A DNA stretch of 17,884 nucleotides, from positions 1 through 17,884 of the forward strand of contig CAYXRK010000094.1 in the NCBI GenBank assembly GCA_964467615.1, in the 5' to 3' direction. The position numbers and the translations under genes are program-made. This stretch comes from CAYXRK01 sp964467615 (GTDB lineage: Bacteria; Hydrogenedentota; Hydrogenedentia; Hydrogenedentales; GCA-2746185). The notes under the pieces were generated by a model that searched no databases, had not been told where the DNA came from, and was given only the letters and a program-made list of their open reading frames with translations. Shown piece after piece: positions 7,189-15,462 of the stretch. Positions within the stretch are counted from its first letter, which is position 1; each line of letters begins with the position of its first letter.

Positions 7189-8019
7189 TCATTCGTCTTG
7201 CGGACCGCCGGCGGGTTTCGTCGGTGGACTGTCATCAGTCGACGGTCCGCTTTCCGCAGGCGCGGCCTCGGCGATTTCGCCCTCGACTTCGAACAAAAAC
7301 GCGCGCGTCTCTAGCGACAACCGCCCCTCGAGCGCGCCCCAATGCACGGCGTAGACCCCTGGCACGAGCGGCTTGTCGATCGACAACGCGAGCAACAGGC
7401 CTTCCGCCTCGTCGATCGGCCGCAACTCCGCTCCCACCGTCTCCGCAGGCTTCCACACGGCCACGGTGTGCGCGTCATTCGCTGCGATCTTCGCGTCCAA
7501 GGCCTCGAGGCGCGCGAGGCGCGCGTCGTAGCGGGGCGTGCGGTAACACACGATCAGCGGCGTCGTGTTTTTCGTTCGGGTGACATTTCCTCGTTGGACC
7601 GCTTGCGTCAGTTCGCCAGAGCCGAAGAAGTACCGCTTCGCCTCCGCCGGATCGCAGGGGACGTAACTAAAGTCTTCGTAGAAGAACACACCCGCGTGGT
7701 TCGGCAATGCCCACAATCGCACCTGCGCCGCCTCGGTCACAGCGCCGTTCTCCGCCGTCAGCTCGAGGCGCCCAGGTGTATATCCCGTCTTATCGAACAA
7801 CAACTCGATCGGCCCCGGGGGCGCGGCCACGCGGTATTCCCCTCGCGCGGTAGTTACCGCCGAACCGGGCGTGCTTTCGACGCGCACCGCAACGCCCGGT
7901 AAGGTCTCCCCCTGAATATCCATGACGATGCCCGAGACGTCGGTCCGTTCGCATGCAGCGAGCGACGCGATGGCGGCGCCCAACACAATCCATCTGCGTG
8001 TGAAAGTGAATGGTTTCAT
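7189..8019 (-). CDS. Lipoprotein with a carboxypeptidase-regulatory-like beta domain
   Basis: The 276-residue product has a lipoprotein signal with lipobox LAAC and lipidation Cys23. Residues about 27-105 form a carboxypeptidase-regulatory-like (prealbumin-type) beta sandwich: DVSGIVMDIQGETLPGVAVRVE, TTARGEYRVAAPPG, IELLFDKTGYTPGRLEL. Such domains are usually adhesion or structural modules on exported proteins. The rest (105-245) is unassigned, with an FFYEDFSYVPCDP patch and a C-terminal beta region (LVPGVYAVHWGALEGRL). The tail from about 247 is Pro, Glu and Asp rich and probably disordered. It lies downstream of the deacetylase gene on the same strand after 73 bases, with its own possible promoter, so it may be separate from that operon. 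Confidence 0.85.
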   Translation of the reverse strand: MKPFTFTRRWIVLGAAIASLAACERTDVSGIVMDIQGETLPGVAVRVESTPGSAVTTARGEYRVAAPPGPIELLFDKTGYTPGRLELTAENGAVTEAAQVRLWALPNHAGVFFYEDFSYVPCDPAEAKRYFFGSGELTQAVQRGNVTRTKNTTPLIVCYRTPRYDARLARLEALDAKIAANDAHTVAVWKPAETVGAELRPIDEAEGLLLALSIDKPLVPGVYAVHWGALEGRLSLETRAFLFEVEGEIAEAAPAESGPSTDDSPPTKPAGGPQDE

Positions 8020-8053
8020 GAAAAGCGTTGCTCGATACTTCGTGAATTCCGTC

Positions 8054-8083
8054 TCAATACCGCGAGTTGAGAATTCGTTTCAA
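8054..8083 (-). promoter_or_regulatory. Possible sigma70-type promoter of the lipoprotein gene
   Basis: On the minus strand TTGAAA (8078-8083, five of six to consensus) is followed after 18 bases by TATTGA (8054-8059, three of six). The position, about 35 bases upstream of the start, is reasonable, but the -10 element is weak. Confidence 0.3.
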
Positions 8084-8092
8084 CAATTCATG

Positions 8093-9442
8093 CTATGCCG
8101 TGTGATCACCGCGACCCACGATTTCGAACTGGGGCCGCCCAGCGTCCACCCGCGCGAGCGCCACCCGCGCCCGCTCCGACCCCTTCCCCGCGACCCACCA
8201 ATCGCCTGCGTCTGTCCTCTCGACGCGCATCGCGGCCCGCGCGCGCCACCAATCGGCGATCTCGCCCGGCTTTGCAATCCACACGCCGCGACTGTCCGCG
8301 ATTTCGCGTAGACGCGCCAACAACCTTCGGTACGTGTCGCGCGGCTTCGGGTCGATTACGTAGTCGGGATGCACGATAAAGCTCACCAGCCCGTTGAACG
8401 CAATGATCCGCTCGATCTGACGTTCCCAAAGACCGAGCGAATAGTCTTGAAAAATGTTGAATAAGGTGTAGTCCTGGGTCGCCGTCAGCGGCAACTCCGC
8501 GACATTCCCGAAGAAGTATGGCATCACCGTGCAGCATCCGCCGCGCTGCGGATCGAGGTGGGCCACGTTTGGGTAGGACATGTCGTACTCGAATGGGAGC
8601 TCCGCCATCCAATCCGCGTTGCGATACAGCACCGGCGAGCGAAAACCCCGCGCACCCCAGTCCCGCGCGTACTCTCGAATGCGCGAGATGCGGCGAGAGA
8701 ATTCTTCATGGTCGCGGAACAAATGGCCGTCGTGGTTGAGACCGTGCAGGTTGAGTTCGAAGTCCCGTTCCGTGATTTCCCTCCGGTAGGATTCGGGCAC
8801 TTCGTATCGCACTTCCGGCACGGCCTGGAACGATGACCGGAAACCGAACTCCGACGTGATGTCCATGAGCGTCGAACAGAAGTCCCGGCCCGCGGCGGTC
8901 TCGACGTCGTGCGTCATCATGCACGCCGCCTCGCGGCCTTCCGGCCAGAACCAGACAAACGGGACCGCCTCGCCCCCGCGTGCACGCACCACAAGCCCGA
9001 TCAATTCGCGCATCAGCGCATCGACGCTTACGTCGACCGGCCAACGCGGAAACGGAATCGTTTCCCAATCGCGTAGCGCCCGCCGCTGCAAATGCTTGCG
9101 TACCGCGACGGGCAACAAGGGCCGCACCGCGTAGTACGCCTTGCGTACGAGGCCGCCGGAGACGCCGCGCTCGCCTTCGCGCAGATAGCGCTCCTCGCGC
9201 ACGTCCGCGACCGCGCGATCCGCGTCGAACGGAATGCGGACTGAAGCGCTCTCGAGCACGCATTCGCTGATTAGGTCGGGCGTTGAATCCTCGAAGGAAG
9301 CGGTAGCTCCGGGCGCCGTGGCGTATCCCGCGCCGTCGATCCCAAAACGAAAAAAACCCTCCCCTCCGCTGGCTGATGACAGGCGCATTAGCTCGACAAT
9401 GTCGGCCGGACAGCGGAAATACTCTGCGAATGCGGAGGTCAC
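8093..9442 (-). CDS. Polysaccharide deacetylase-family (NodB-like, CE4) protein
   Basis: This 449-residue protein has an N-terminal region of about 165 residues of unknown kind, then a NodB-like deacetylase domain. Motifs are visible in order: MMTHDVET (175-182, in place of TFDD, with Asp179 as metal/base residue), LNLHGLNHDGH (230-240, the H-x3-H metal site), GFRSP (266-270) and VSFIVHPDY (353-361, the late active-site His). It should remove N-acetyl groups from a sugar polymer, though the substrate is unknown. No signal peptide is seen. The start is a GTG that overlaps the stop of the glycosyltransferase gene (GTGA, 9439-9442), so it is the third gene of a coupled operon. The C-terminal 60 residues beyond the domain are extra. 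Confidence 0.88.
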   Translation of the reverse strand: MTSAFAEYFRCPADIVELMRLSSASGGEGFFRFGIDGAGYATAPGATASFEDSTPDLISECVLESASVRIPFDADRAVADVREERYLREGERGVSGGLVRKAYYAVRPLLPVAVRKHLQRRALRDWETIPFPRWPVDVSVDALMRELIGLVVRARGGEAVPFVWFWPEGREAACMMTHDVETAAGRDFCSTLMDITSEFGFRSSFQAVPEVRYEVPESYRREITERDFELNLHGLNHDGHLFRDHEEFSRRISRIREYARDWGARGFRSPVLYRNADWMAELPFEYDMSYPNVAHLDPQRGGCCTVMPYFFGNVAELPLTATQDYTLFNIFQDYSLGLWERQIERIIAFNGLVSFIVHPDYVIDPKPRDTYRRLLARLREIADSRGVWIAKPGEIADWWRARAAMRVERTDAGDWWVAGKGSERARVALARVDAGRPQFEIVGRGDHTA

Positions 9443-10653
9443 GAGGCCGCCTCCGTGTCTATCCGCGTGAGCCTGTGCACGACATCCAAATACGTCCGCT
9501 GCTGGGACTCGAAACTATGCTTCTCGAAGAAATCACGGGCGGCGACCGCCAGGGCCCGGCGCTCGTCCGGATGCTGATAGAGGTATTCAATCGCGTCGGC
9601 CAACGCGTCCGGGTCCTCGGGCGGCACGAAACGCACCTGCAGATCGTTGAAGTATCGCGTGATCGTCGGCGTTGCCACTGTGACCGCGGGAATGCCCAAC
9701 GCCACGTACTCGAGTAGTTTCACCGGCAACATCAAACTTGTGGCGATGTTGTTGCGCGAGGGCACGACCGCGAGGTCCGCGCCCAACAGCCGCTCGGCAA
9801 GTTTCTCGCCGGGCACGAAGCCGTCGCTGAAATGAATAATGTCCTCCGCATTCAACACCTGCGTCAACTCAATCAACTCCGCGCGTTGTTCGCCATCGCC
9901 CGTGATATCGAGCCGTATCCCCGGCACACGGTCGCGCAGTTGCGACACGGCCCGCACGGCGATGTCCATGCCCAAACGCCGCGTGAGCGTGCCGTGATAC
10001 ACGACGCGAAATACCGGAGCAGGTCCCGCCGACGCTTCGGGGATATCGAGCATCGGAAAGGCGGTGGGGTCGGCAAGATTGAGCGTCACCGCCGAGTTCT
10101 CCGCTGAAAGACCGTTAGTCTGCAAGCGTTCCCATTTCGTGTGCTCGGTCGTCAGCACGAAATCCGCCAGCTTCATGGAGAGCCACTCTTCGAAACGCAG
10201 CGCGCGAATCACCCAGTGGCCAGGCCCCGCGCCGAACCGGTCCTGATAAATCTCCGGCATGGTGTCATGAATATCGAGCAGAACCGGCACGCCAAACACT
10301 CGCAACGGCAGCGCGGCGAACACCAAAAAATTCGGCATATTGTTCACGTGTACGAACGCGTACCGGCGCTTGAATAGATGGTTCCACAAAAGAATCCGCG
10401 CGGCCGACAGCGTGTATCGCGCGTATTCGTACAACTGCCGCAGCTTCCCTTGCCGCCCGAAGTGCCGCGCGCGCGGCAGATAAAATCGCACGCCTTCGGC
10501 TTCCTGTTCTTGTGGGCCGCGCGGATTGCTCACCGTGATGACATCGACCGTCCAGCCGTCGCGCCGCAGCGTCCGCACCGTCCGCTTGAGGCGCTCGTCG
10601 GACGCGTAAAACGTGTAGCCGATCATCGCGATGTGTTTCGCGCGGCCCATCAT
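9439..10653 (-). CDS. GT4-type glycosyltransferase
   Basis: This 404-residue protein has the two-domain GT-B layout. The N-terminal Rossmann domain starts HIAMIGYTFYASDERLKRTV with the usual acceptor-side features (VLLDIHDTMPE). The C-terminal donor-binding domain has VVYHGTLTRRLGMDIAVRAV, LDITGDGEQRAELIELT and SLMLPVKLLEYVALGIPAVT, where the Glu in KLLEY fits the nucleotide-sugar-binding Glu of family GT4. It probably adds a sugar to a lipid-linked or growing glycan on the cytoplasmic face. The ATG at 10651-10653 follows the stop of the FemAB-type gene by one base (TGACATGATG); a second ATG three bases on is equally possible. The frame is open far upstream, but that part is the shadow of the FemAB gene. 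Confidence 0.9.
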   Translation of the reverse strand: MMGRAKHIAMIGYTFYASDERLKRTVRTLRRDGWTVDVITVSNPRGPQEQEAEGVRFYLPRARHFGRQGKLRQLYEYARYTLSAARILLWNHLFKRRYAFVHVNNMPNFLVFAALPLRVFGVPVLLDIHDTMPEIYQDRFGAGPGHWVIRALRFEEWLSMKLADFVLTTEHTKWERLQTNGLSAENSAVTLNLADPTAFPMLDIPEASAGPAPVFRVVYHGTLTRRLGMDIAVRAVSQLRDRVPGIRLDITGDGEQRAELIELTQVLNAEDIIHFSDGFVPGEKLAERLLGADLAVVPSRNNIATSLMLPVKLLEYVALGIPAVTVATPTITRYFNDLQVRFVPPEDPDALADAIEYLYQHPDERRALAVAARDFFEKHSFESQQRTYLDVVHRLTRIDTEAAS

Positions 10654-10654
10654 G

Positions 10655-11731
10655 TCACCCCATGTGCCTGTACAGTAGGGACCCCGCGCGGATGAGCGCC
10701 CAATCGGGCAACGCGGCGAACACCCGCTTCGCCGAGCGCATCTTCCAGCCTTCGCCGTGATCGGGCGCGGACCCGGGCGCCGGCCAGCGGAAGTAACGAA
10801 GCGATCGCCGCTCCGCGCCCCAACGTTCCTTGAAGACGGCAAGTCCGGCGTTCGACAGGTCCGTCCGGCCCATGTCGAGCCGCGATGCTCCGATGGCTTT
10901 TGCTTCCTCGATTGTCTTCCACAACAACAGCGCAGTCCCGCCGAGGCTGGTGTGCTCCGCGTCGGAAGCGCCGTATTTGTAGTAATAGGTGTCGCCCCAT
11001 CGTGCCGTGAGAATCGCCGCGATAACGGTCCCATCTTTCGAAGCTGTGCGTATCGTCGTGTTTTCGGCAAGCGCGTCGAGAAGCGCCCGGAACCAGCGTT
11101 TCGGTTGCGGCGGCAGACCGTGTTTTCGGCGAGTCATCACGAGCAATCGAAAAAAGTCGTCCAGCAATTCGGCCGAATTGCCGGTCTGATACACGAGCCC
11201 CTCGCGGCCCGCGCGGCCAATGGGCTGGCGCACGGCAGTCTTGTGAAACCGGGACTCGATCTCCCCAATCTCGGGTTGAAGATCCAGCACGTGAAATGCG
11301 AACTCCTCCTCGGGACCAAATCCCTCCGGCAATGTCGTGTCGAAAACGTCGAGCGGCCGAATTTGGATCCGGCTAAGTCCATGCTCCCGCGCATAGGCGA
11401 GCGCGTGATCCAATAACGCGCGGAGTTCCTCTCTCGATTCAACCAAGGGATCGCAGTGATCCGAGAACGGCAGAGAAACAAGCCGCTTACCCGTCAATGG
11501 GCTCCGTACCTCGCAAAATGGAACCCCCGCGCACAGACGTCCATCCGGGGCTTGCGTCGCGAACGCCACCGGCCCATACCCGTATGTTCTCTGCAACGCG
11601 CTGGACCACGCTGGCGCATGAAACAACGATGCACGCTTATGCACATGGACAAATTCCGCCCAGCGAGGGTCGGTCGATGGATTCAGTGTGATGATGGGCA
11701 CGGCAGGAAAAGAAGCGCCCTGGCTACGCAC
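10655..11731 (-). CDS. FemAB/GNAT-type aminoacyl- or acyltransferase of polysaccharide gene clusters
   Basis: The 358-residue protein carries the double-GNAT layout of the FemAB superfamily: FHAPAWSSALQRTYGYGPVAFA (about 37-58), VSLPFSDHCDPL (about 85-96), and a second half with LLDDFFRLLVMTRRKHGLPPQPKRWF, VIAAILTARWGDTYYYKYGASD and ALLLWKTIEEAKAIGASRLDMGRTD, which forms the acyl-donor site. Relatives in exopolysaccharide/PEP-CTERM gene clusters are thought to modify the polymer or a lipid carrier; the donor is unknown. It is the first gene of the operon with the glycosyltransferase and deacetylase. The start is taken as the GTG at 11729-11731, because no later Met fits the N-terminus; its ribosome site is weak (GGTGAA). 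A TATACT hexamer at 11774-11779 may be its -10 element. Confidence 0.85.
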   Translation of the reverse strand: MRSQGASFPAVPIITLNPSTDPRWAEFVHVHKRASLFHAPAWSSALQRTYGYGPVAFATQAPDGRLCAGVPFCEVRSPLTGKRLVSLPFSDHCDPLVESREELRALLDHALAYAREHGLSRIQIRPLDVFDTTLPEGFGPEEEFAFHVLDLQPEIGEIESRFHKTAVRQPIGRAGREGLVYQTGNSAELLDDFFRLLVMTRRKHGLPPQPKRWFRALLDALAENTTIRTASKDGTVIAAILTARWGDTYYYKYGASDAEHTSLGGTALLLWKTIEEAKAIGASRLDMGRTDLSNAGLAVFKERWGAERRSLRYFRWPAPGSAPDHGEGWKMRSAKRVFAALPDWALIRAGSLLYRHMG

Positions 11732-11820
11732 TTCACCGCCGCCGGGACGCTACATACGTGAGACGAAAGGAGGAGTATAGCGCGTAGTCCCGTAGTCGCC
11801 CGAACCGGCGACGAACTCGA

Positions 11821-12519
11821 TCACGGCAAATCGAACAGTACGAGTTCAGCGTCGTCCACACCCTCGATGGCCAAGGCGGATTCCTGCGCGATCCCGGCGC
11901 CATCGCCAGATCCGAATTCAGCGCCGTTCACGCGAACGCTTCCTCGCGCGACGTGCAGCCATGCGATCCTGCCGTTGCCGAGTTTCAATTCATTTCGCTC
12001 GCCGCTCGAAAACGAACCGGCGTAGAGGCAGATGTCCTGCCCGATCGTCAGCGAGCCGTCGCGTCCGTCCGGCGACACTACAAGTGCGAGCCGGCCACGG
12101 CGTTGCTCGTCCGAAAAACTCCGCTGCTCATACCGTGGGGCCGTGTTTGCGCGGGCCGGAAGAACCCACATCTGCAGAAAATGGAGGTCATCGTCGTCCG
12201 ACGCGTTGAACTCGCTATGAGTAACGCCCGTGCCGGCCGACATCAACTGCACCTCTCCCGGCCGGATTTGCGATCCCGTCCCCATGCTGTCCTTGTGCGC
12301 CATGACGCCCTCAAGGACGTACGAAATGATTTCCATGTTCCTATGGCCGTGCGCGCCGAATCCCATGCCCGGCTGGACACGATCCTGGTTCAACACGCGC
12401 AGCACGCTAAACTGGGTGAACTCGGGGTCGTGATAGTCGGCAAATGAAAACGTGTGATACGTCTTCAACCAGCCATGATCCGCGAAGCCGCGTTCGCCGG
12501 AGCGCCGTACGGAAATCAC
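11821..12519 (-). CDS. Pirin-family protein (YhhW-like quercetin dioxygenase type)
   Basis: From the GTG at 12517-12519 this is 232 residues, almost the length of E. coli YhhW, and begins VISVRRSGERGFADHGWLKT. The bicupin pirin motifs are complete: GFGAHGHRNMEI with His57 and His59, and SAGTGVTHSEFN with His101 and Glu103 give the four metal ligands. The family oxidises flavonols such as quercetin in vitro, or acts as a redox-sensing cofactor; the natural substrate is not known. The chosen start overlaps the stop of the LRR gene (GTGA, 12516-12519) and has GAAGG about 7 bases upstream; the longer open frame upstream is only the LRR gene read in another frame. It is the last gene of the group with DoxX and LRR proteins. 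Confidence 0.93.
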   Translation of the reverse strand: MISVRRSGERGFADHGWLKTYHTFSFADYHDPEFTQFSVLRVLNQDRVQPGMGFGAHGHRNMEIISYVLEGVMAHKDSMGTGSQIRPGEVQLMSAGTGVTHSEFNASDDDDLHFLQMWVLPARANTAPRYEQRSFSDEQRRGRLALVVSPDGRDGSLTIGQDICLYAGSFSSGERNELKLGNGRIAWLHVARGSVRVNGAEFGSGDGAGIAQESALAIEGVDDAELVLFDLP

Positions 12520-14120
12520 CGTCGCGCCTTCGTCAGTCGCATTGCTCCAAGCACCGCCGTGACCAACAGCACCATGTCCGCCGCCGCGTTCCGAATCGGC
12601 GCTGCCGGTCCTGACGCGCATCCGCCGCCGGGAGGAAGCGAGCCAAGGGTTTGCGTGATCGCGGACGCTCCCCCGTCCGACACCAGCACCGTCCGCCGTA
12701 TTCCGTCACCGCGGTGCGTCGGCGCGGATATCTGGACGGAATACTCGGCGTCTTCCAGGTTTGTGAGCGCGAACGCGCCGGTAATTCCCGTCGTGTCGCT
12801 AAACGCCAGCACGCCCCCCGTCGCCTTGACGGTCACGCGCGCGCCGTCCAATCCAACCGGCGGATCGAGCGTCCCGTCGAACACGTTGCCTTCGATGCTA
12901 CCGTCGAATGTCGACTGGGGCGTAAGCTGGATTTGCACGGGCTCGGTCGACGCTGTATCAATCGGCACGTTCACGTCAACGAATCCCGGCGCTGAGAGTT
13001 CCGCTGTAATCACCGTCCCCTTCACCGTGATCGGAATGAGCAGTTCGAAGGCACCGGACGGCCCTGTAAATGTTGCGTCGAGCGGGACGGTGCCGCTGAA
13101 GGCCTCGATTAGTACGCCGGCGATTGCGTGGCCGGTCACCAAGTCCGTCGTCCCTCCCGGGATCCGCGCGATGTCCTCGTCCGTTTCGGGCGAAAGGAAG
13201 AACGTGACGGTCGTCGTCATAAATGTCTCGATGGTCGCCAATCGGCTCGAGCGTTCGTAGCCCGGCGCGTAGGCCGTCAGTGTATAGTCGCCGCTCGCCA
13301 GGTCGGGCATCCGGAAGTTTCCGTCGAAGTCCGTCGTGCCGATTCCCCGGTTGCGCAATGGCGCGGTCGCCACGATAATCGCATCGCCGACAGGCCCACC
13401 GGTATCGCCGTCAATCACTGTGCCCTCGACGACGCCCGGACATTCGCCGTCGAATTGCACATCGACGCCGCGCTCCAGCAACGGCAGCATCACGTTGCAC
13501 AGCGAGTCTTGGCTGAGCGGGTTTCCGAGGAGGTTCACGGTGTCGCCGAATCCGAGGCCGTCGTTATCCAGCAGCGGACTTGCGTCCACGACCTCGTTGT
13601 TCTCGAGGTCGAGGCTCTCGAGCTCTGTCAGGCCCGACAGCGGCCCCAATACCGCGACGAGGTTGTCCGAAAGATCCAACTCACGCAGGTTCGTCAATCC
13701 CGCGAGACCGTTCAGACCCTGGATCATGTTCATGCCGAGGTCCAACGTGCGGAGGTTGGTCAGTCCGCCCAGCGGCGTCACGTTGGTGATGTTGTTGTTC
13801 GTTAGGTCGAGGACGCTTAGGTTGGCCAGCGTCGACAGCGGCGTCAGATTCGCAACGATGTTGTTCGGAAGGCGCAGCGTCGTCAGATCGAGTAGGTATT
13901 CCAACCCGGTCAAGTTCGCGACGAGAAACCCATCGACGGCCAATTCGGTCAGGCTGACGCCGATGACCTCCGCGCTGTCGATGTCACCCGTGGGCTTGCC
14001 GATGGCGTTGCGAACGGCGCGCTCGATGACCTCGTCACCGAAGACAATTGTCTCCGCAGAGGCCGCCACGAAGGAAAACGCGAGCGACAAAGCCGCAACC
14101 TGAAAAAGACACCACTTCAT
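12516..14120 (-). CDS. Leucine-rich-repeat surface protein with three carboxypeptidase-regulatory-like domains and a Cys-type C-terminal anchor
   Basis: This 534-residue protein has a signal peptide (1-22), a cap (residues about 24-65, VFGDEVIERAVRNAIGKPTGDI) and five or six 22-residue leucine-rich repeats of the SDS22/internalin kind (about 66-185, such as LSTLANLSVLDLTNNNITNV). Three carboxypeptidase-regulatory-like beta domains follow (about 229-309, 317-400 and 404-491). The tail is GGGC (Cys501), 13 residues rich in Ala and Pro, AAD (513-515), a hydrophobic helix (516-527) and LTKARR, which looks like a tripartite sorting signal. The role is probably adhesion or surface scaffolding. GGGGG lies about 9 bases upstream of the ATG. 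The gene sits between a DoxX-like and a pirin gene and overlaps the latter. Confidence 0.9.
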   Translation of the reverse strand: MKWCLFQVAALSLAFSFVAASAETIVFGDEVIERAVRNAIGKPTGDIDSAEVIGVSLTELAVDGFLVANLTGLEYLLDLTTLRLPNNIVANLTPLSTLANLSVLDLTNNNITNVTPLGGLTNLRTLDLGMNMIQGLNGLAGLTNLRELDLSDNLVAVLGPLSGLTELESLDLENNEVVDASPLLDNDGLGFGDTVNLLGNPLSQDSLCNVMLPLLERGVDVQFDGECPGVVEGTVIDGDTGGPVGDAIIVATAPLRNRGIGTTDFDGNFRMPDLASGDYTLTAYAPGYERSSRLATIETFMTTTVTFFLSPETDEDIARIPGGTTDLVTGHAIAGVLIEAFSGTVPLDATFTGPSGAFELLIPITVKGTVITAELSAPGFVDVNVPIDTASTEPVQIQLTPQSTFDGSIEGNVFDGTLDPPVGLDGARVTVKATGGVLAFSDTTGITGAFALTNLEDAEYSVQISAPTHRGDGIRRTVLVSDGGASAITQTLGSLPPGGGCASGPAAPIRNAAADMVLLVTAVLGAMRLTKARR

Positions 14121-14155
14121 AATCGGAAACCCCCAAACAGTTGCGCCCCAATACG

Positions 14156-14572
14156 TTACGCCGGCCCGGGCGGCGCCTCACTCGCCGCGCCCGTGCGCGC
14201 GGCGGCCGCCCACCATGCCCACACTACAAACACCCCCTGCAAAACGATACGGAAGTACATTGCCCCCGGCGGGCCCATGTCGGTGTATCGCTCCGGATTC
14301 ACCGCCATGTGGATGTGCACCGGCATGAACGCGATCAAATGCGCGATGACAAACCACCCGCCCCAGCGCGACCACGCCGGCACGGCCACCATCACACCCG
14401 CGATGACTTCCGTCACGCCGCTCAGCCAAACCAACTCCTCGTGCAGCGGCATGTACGGCGGCATTAGATTCACGTACCACGCCGGAATTCGGAAATGGTT
14501 GATTCCGCCGCCAACGAAAAACACCGCCAACAAATAGCGCAAGACCGTCCGCGCTATCTCGACCTTGGCCAT
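14156..14572 (-). CDS. DoxX-like small membrane protein
   Basis: The product is 138 residues from the ATG at 14570-14572, with AAGGGG about 7 bases upstream. It has four hydrophobic helices (near residues 6-25, 45-65, 70-90 and 105-125) with VLRYLLAVFFVGGGINHFRIPAWYVNLMPPYMP, typical of the DoxX/DUF417-like family. Members are linked to electron-transfer, thiol or redox stress at the membrane, but the activity is not settled. The longer open frame upstream lacks similarity. The LRR gene starts 35 bases after its stop, so the two are likely cotranscribed; DoxX and pirin genes are often neighbours. Confidence 0.85.
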   Translation of the reverse strand: MAKVEIARTVLRYLLAVFFVGGGINHFRIPAWYVNLMPPYMPLHEELVWLSGVTEVIAGVMVAVPAWSRWGGWFVIAHLIAFMPVHIHMAVNPERYTDMGPPGAMYFRIVLQGVFVVWAWWAAAARTGAASEAPPGPA

Positions 14573-14646
14573 ACGCCGCCCCTTCGCGTCTTCGCCCCTT
14601 TCGCGCTCATTTCCGCTCGCATTGTACAACACCTGCGCGCGGTCAA

Positions 14647-14676
14647 TTGGAAATTCGCCAGAGTCGTGCATATGAT
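14647..14676 (+). promoter_or_regulatory. Candidate sigma70-type promoter of the pseudo-receiver/retropepsin pair
   Basis: TTGGAA (14647-14652, four of six) and TATGAT (14671-14676, five of six) are spaced by 18 bases. A transcript would start near 14683, giving a leader of about 105 bases before the ATG at 14788. The leader has no structure I can name. Confidence 0.42.
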
Positions 14677-14787
14677 TTACCCAAATAGGGCCTCGCTGAT
14701 CGCTTATGGTCTCCGGGGATACAAGGCGCCGCCCAACGATCCCTCCCATCTGATCGTTGCGACAACCACGCGCGACAGGGACATCAC

Positions 14788-15438
14788 ATGAATATATTAC
14801 AGATCGAGGTTGACCCCGAGAACGCGTACGAATTCCAAGAAACCGTTTATTGCCGTGTGCCGTCCTGCCGGGTCATCAACGCGAAATCCTTAGAACACGC
14901 GATGGCGATCGGTCAGCGGGGCGACGTAGACGCGGTCGTGTTGGAAGATCTTCTAGAGGTCGAAACGCCTCCGGACGCGTTGTTCGGCAAGCACGCGCCG
15001 TGGCTAGAAGCCTTGATACCCTCCCACGTTTTTGTTCGGACGGCCCATGAAGAAACCTGGCGCGAAGCGTTCCGTAACCGCGGCATTCCCCAGGAGCACT
15101 TATTCTCAAAAGGAGCCGCCGATCTCGACAGACTCGTTCTGCGGTTATTAGAGATTTCCGAGAACGGTCTTCCTGAGTTGGATCCCGCGGATCCGAACTA
15201 TGAAAATATCCGGGCCTACCGTAGAGATGCTGGATGGCTAAGGGAACTTCGTCCTGGCGCCTATGTCGCATACTTCGCCGGAGAGATCGTCGGCCGGGGT
15301 TCCAGCAGCGACGAGGTGTATGAAGAGGCGCGGGCGAAATGCGGCCCCGGGCCGCTCTTGGTTACGTTGGCCAAGTCAGATCCTGAAATGGATGCTGCCG
15401 CTTCCGGTGGCCCTAGACTCGCCCCATTTCCGGCGTAA
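14788..15438 (+). CDS. Degenerate receiver domain fused to a DUF5678-like domain
   Basis: This 216-residue protein is not an established family in full, but two parts can be seen. Residues 1-125 follow the response-regulator receiver fold: MNILQIEVDPENA (beta 1 with Glu7 in the acidic pocket), SLEHAMAIGQRGDVDAVVLED (beta 3, with Glu53 where the phosphoacceptor Asp should be), HVFVRTAHEETW (switch Thr85) and HLFSKGA (Lys108). Residues 140-196 (IRAYRRDAGWLRELRPGAYVAYFAGEIVGRG and CGPGPLLVTLAK) match the short DUF5678 domain. The Asp-to-Glu change would block normal phosphorylation and may lock an active-like state. AGGG lies 7 bases before the ATG. The retropepsin gene follows after 24 bases, so the two are likely one unit. 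The tail from about 197 is low complexity. Confidence 0.72.
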   Translation: MNILQIEVDPENAYEFQETVYCRVPSCRVINAKSLEHAMAIGQRGDVDAVVLEDLLEVETPPDALFGKHAPWLEALIPSHVFVRTAHEETWREAFRNRGIPQEHLFSKGAADLDRLVLRLLEISENGLPELDPADPNYENIRAYRRDAGWLRELRPGAYVAYFAGEIVGRGSSSDEVYEEARAKCGPGPLLVTLAKSDPEMDAAASGGPRLAPFPA

Positions 15439-15462
15439 TTAGGACAGCGGAGGGAGACAGCG

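Noticed and set aside
9439..11070. A 543-residue version of the glycosyltransferase
   Set aside because: The extra N-terminal 139 residues are the FemAB gene read in another frame. The ATG at 10651-10653 just after the FemAB stop starts the true GT-B fold.
11795..11812. Hairpin GTCGCC / GGCGAC after the pirin gene
   Set aside because: The stem is only 6 bp and no T-tract follows, so neither a terminator nor a regulatory element can be claimed.
14621..14646. TTGACC and TACAAT upstream of the DoxX-like gene as a promoter (minus strand)
   Set aside because: Both hexamers are good but the spacing is only 14 bases, outside the normal 16-18.
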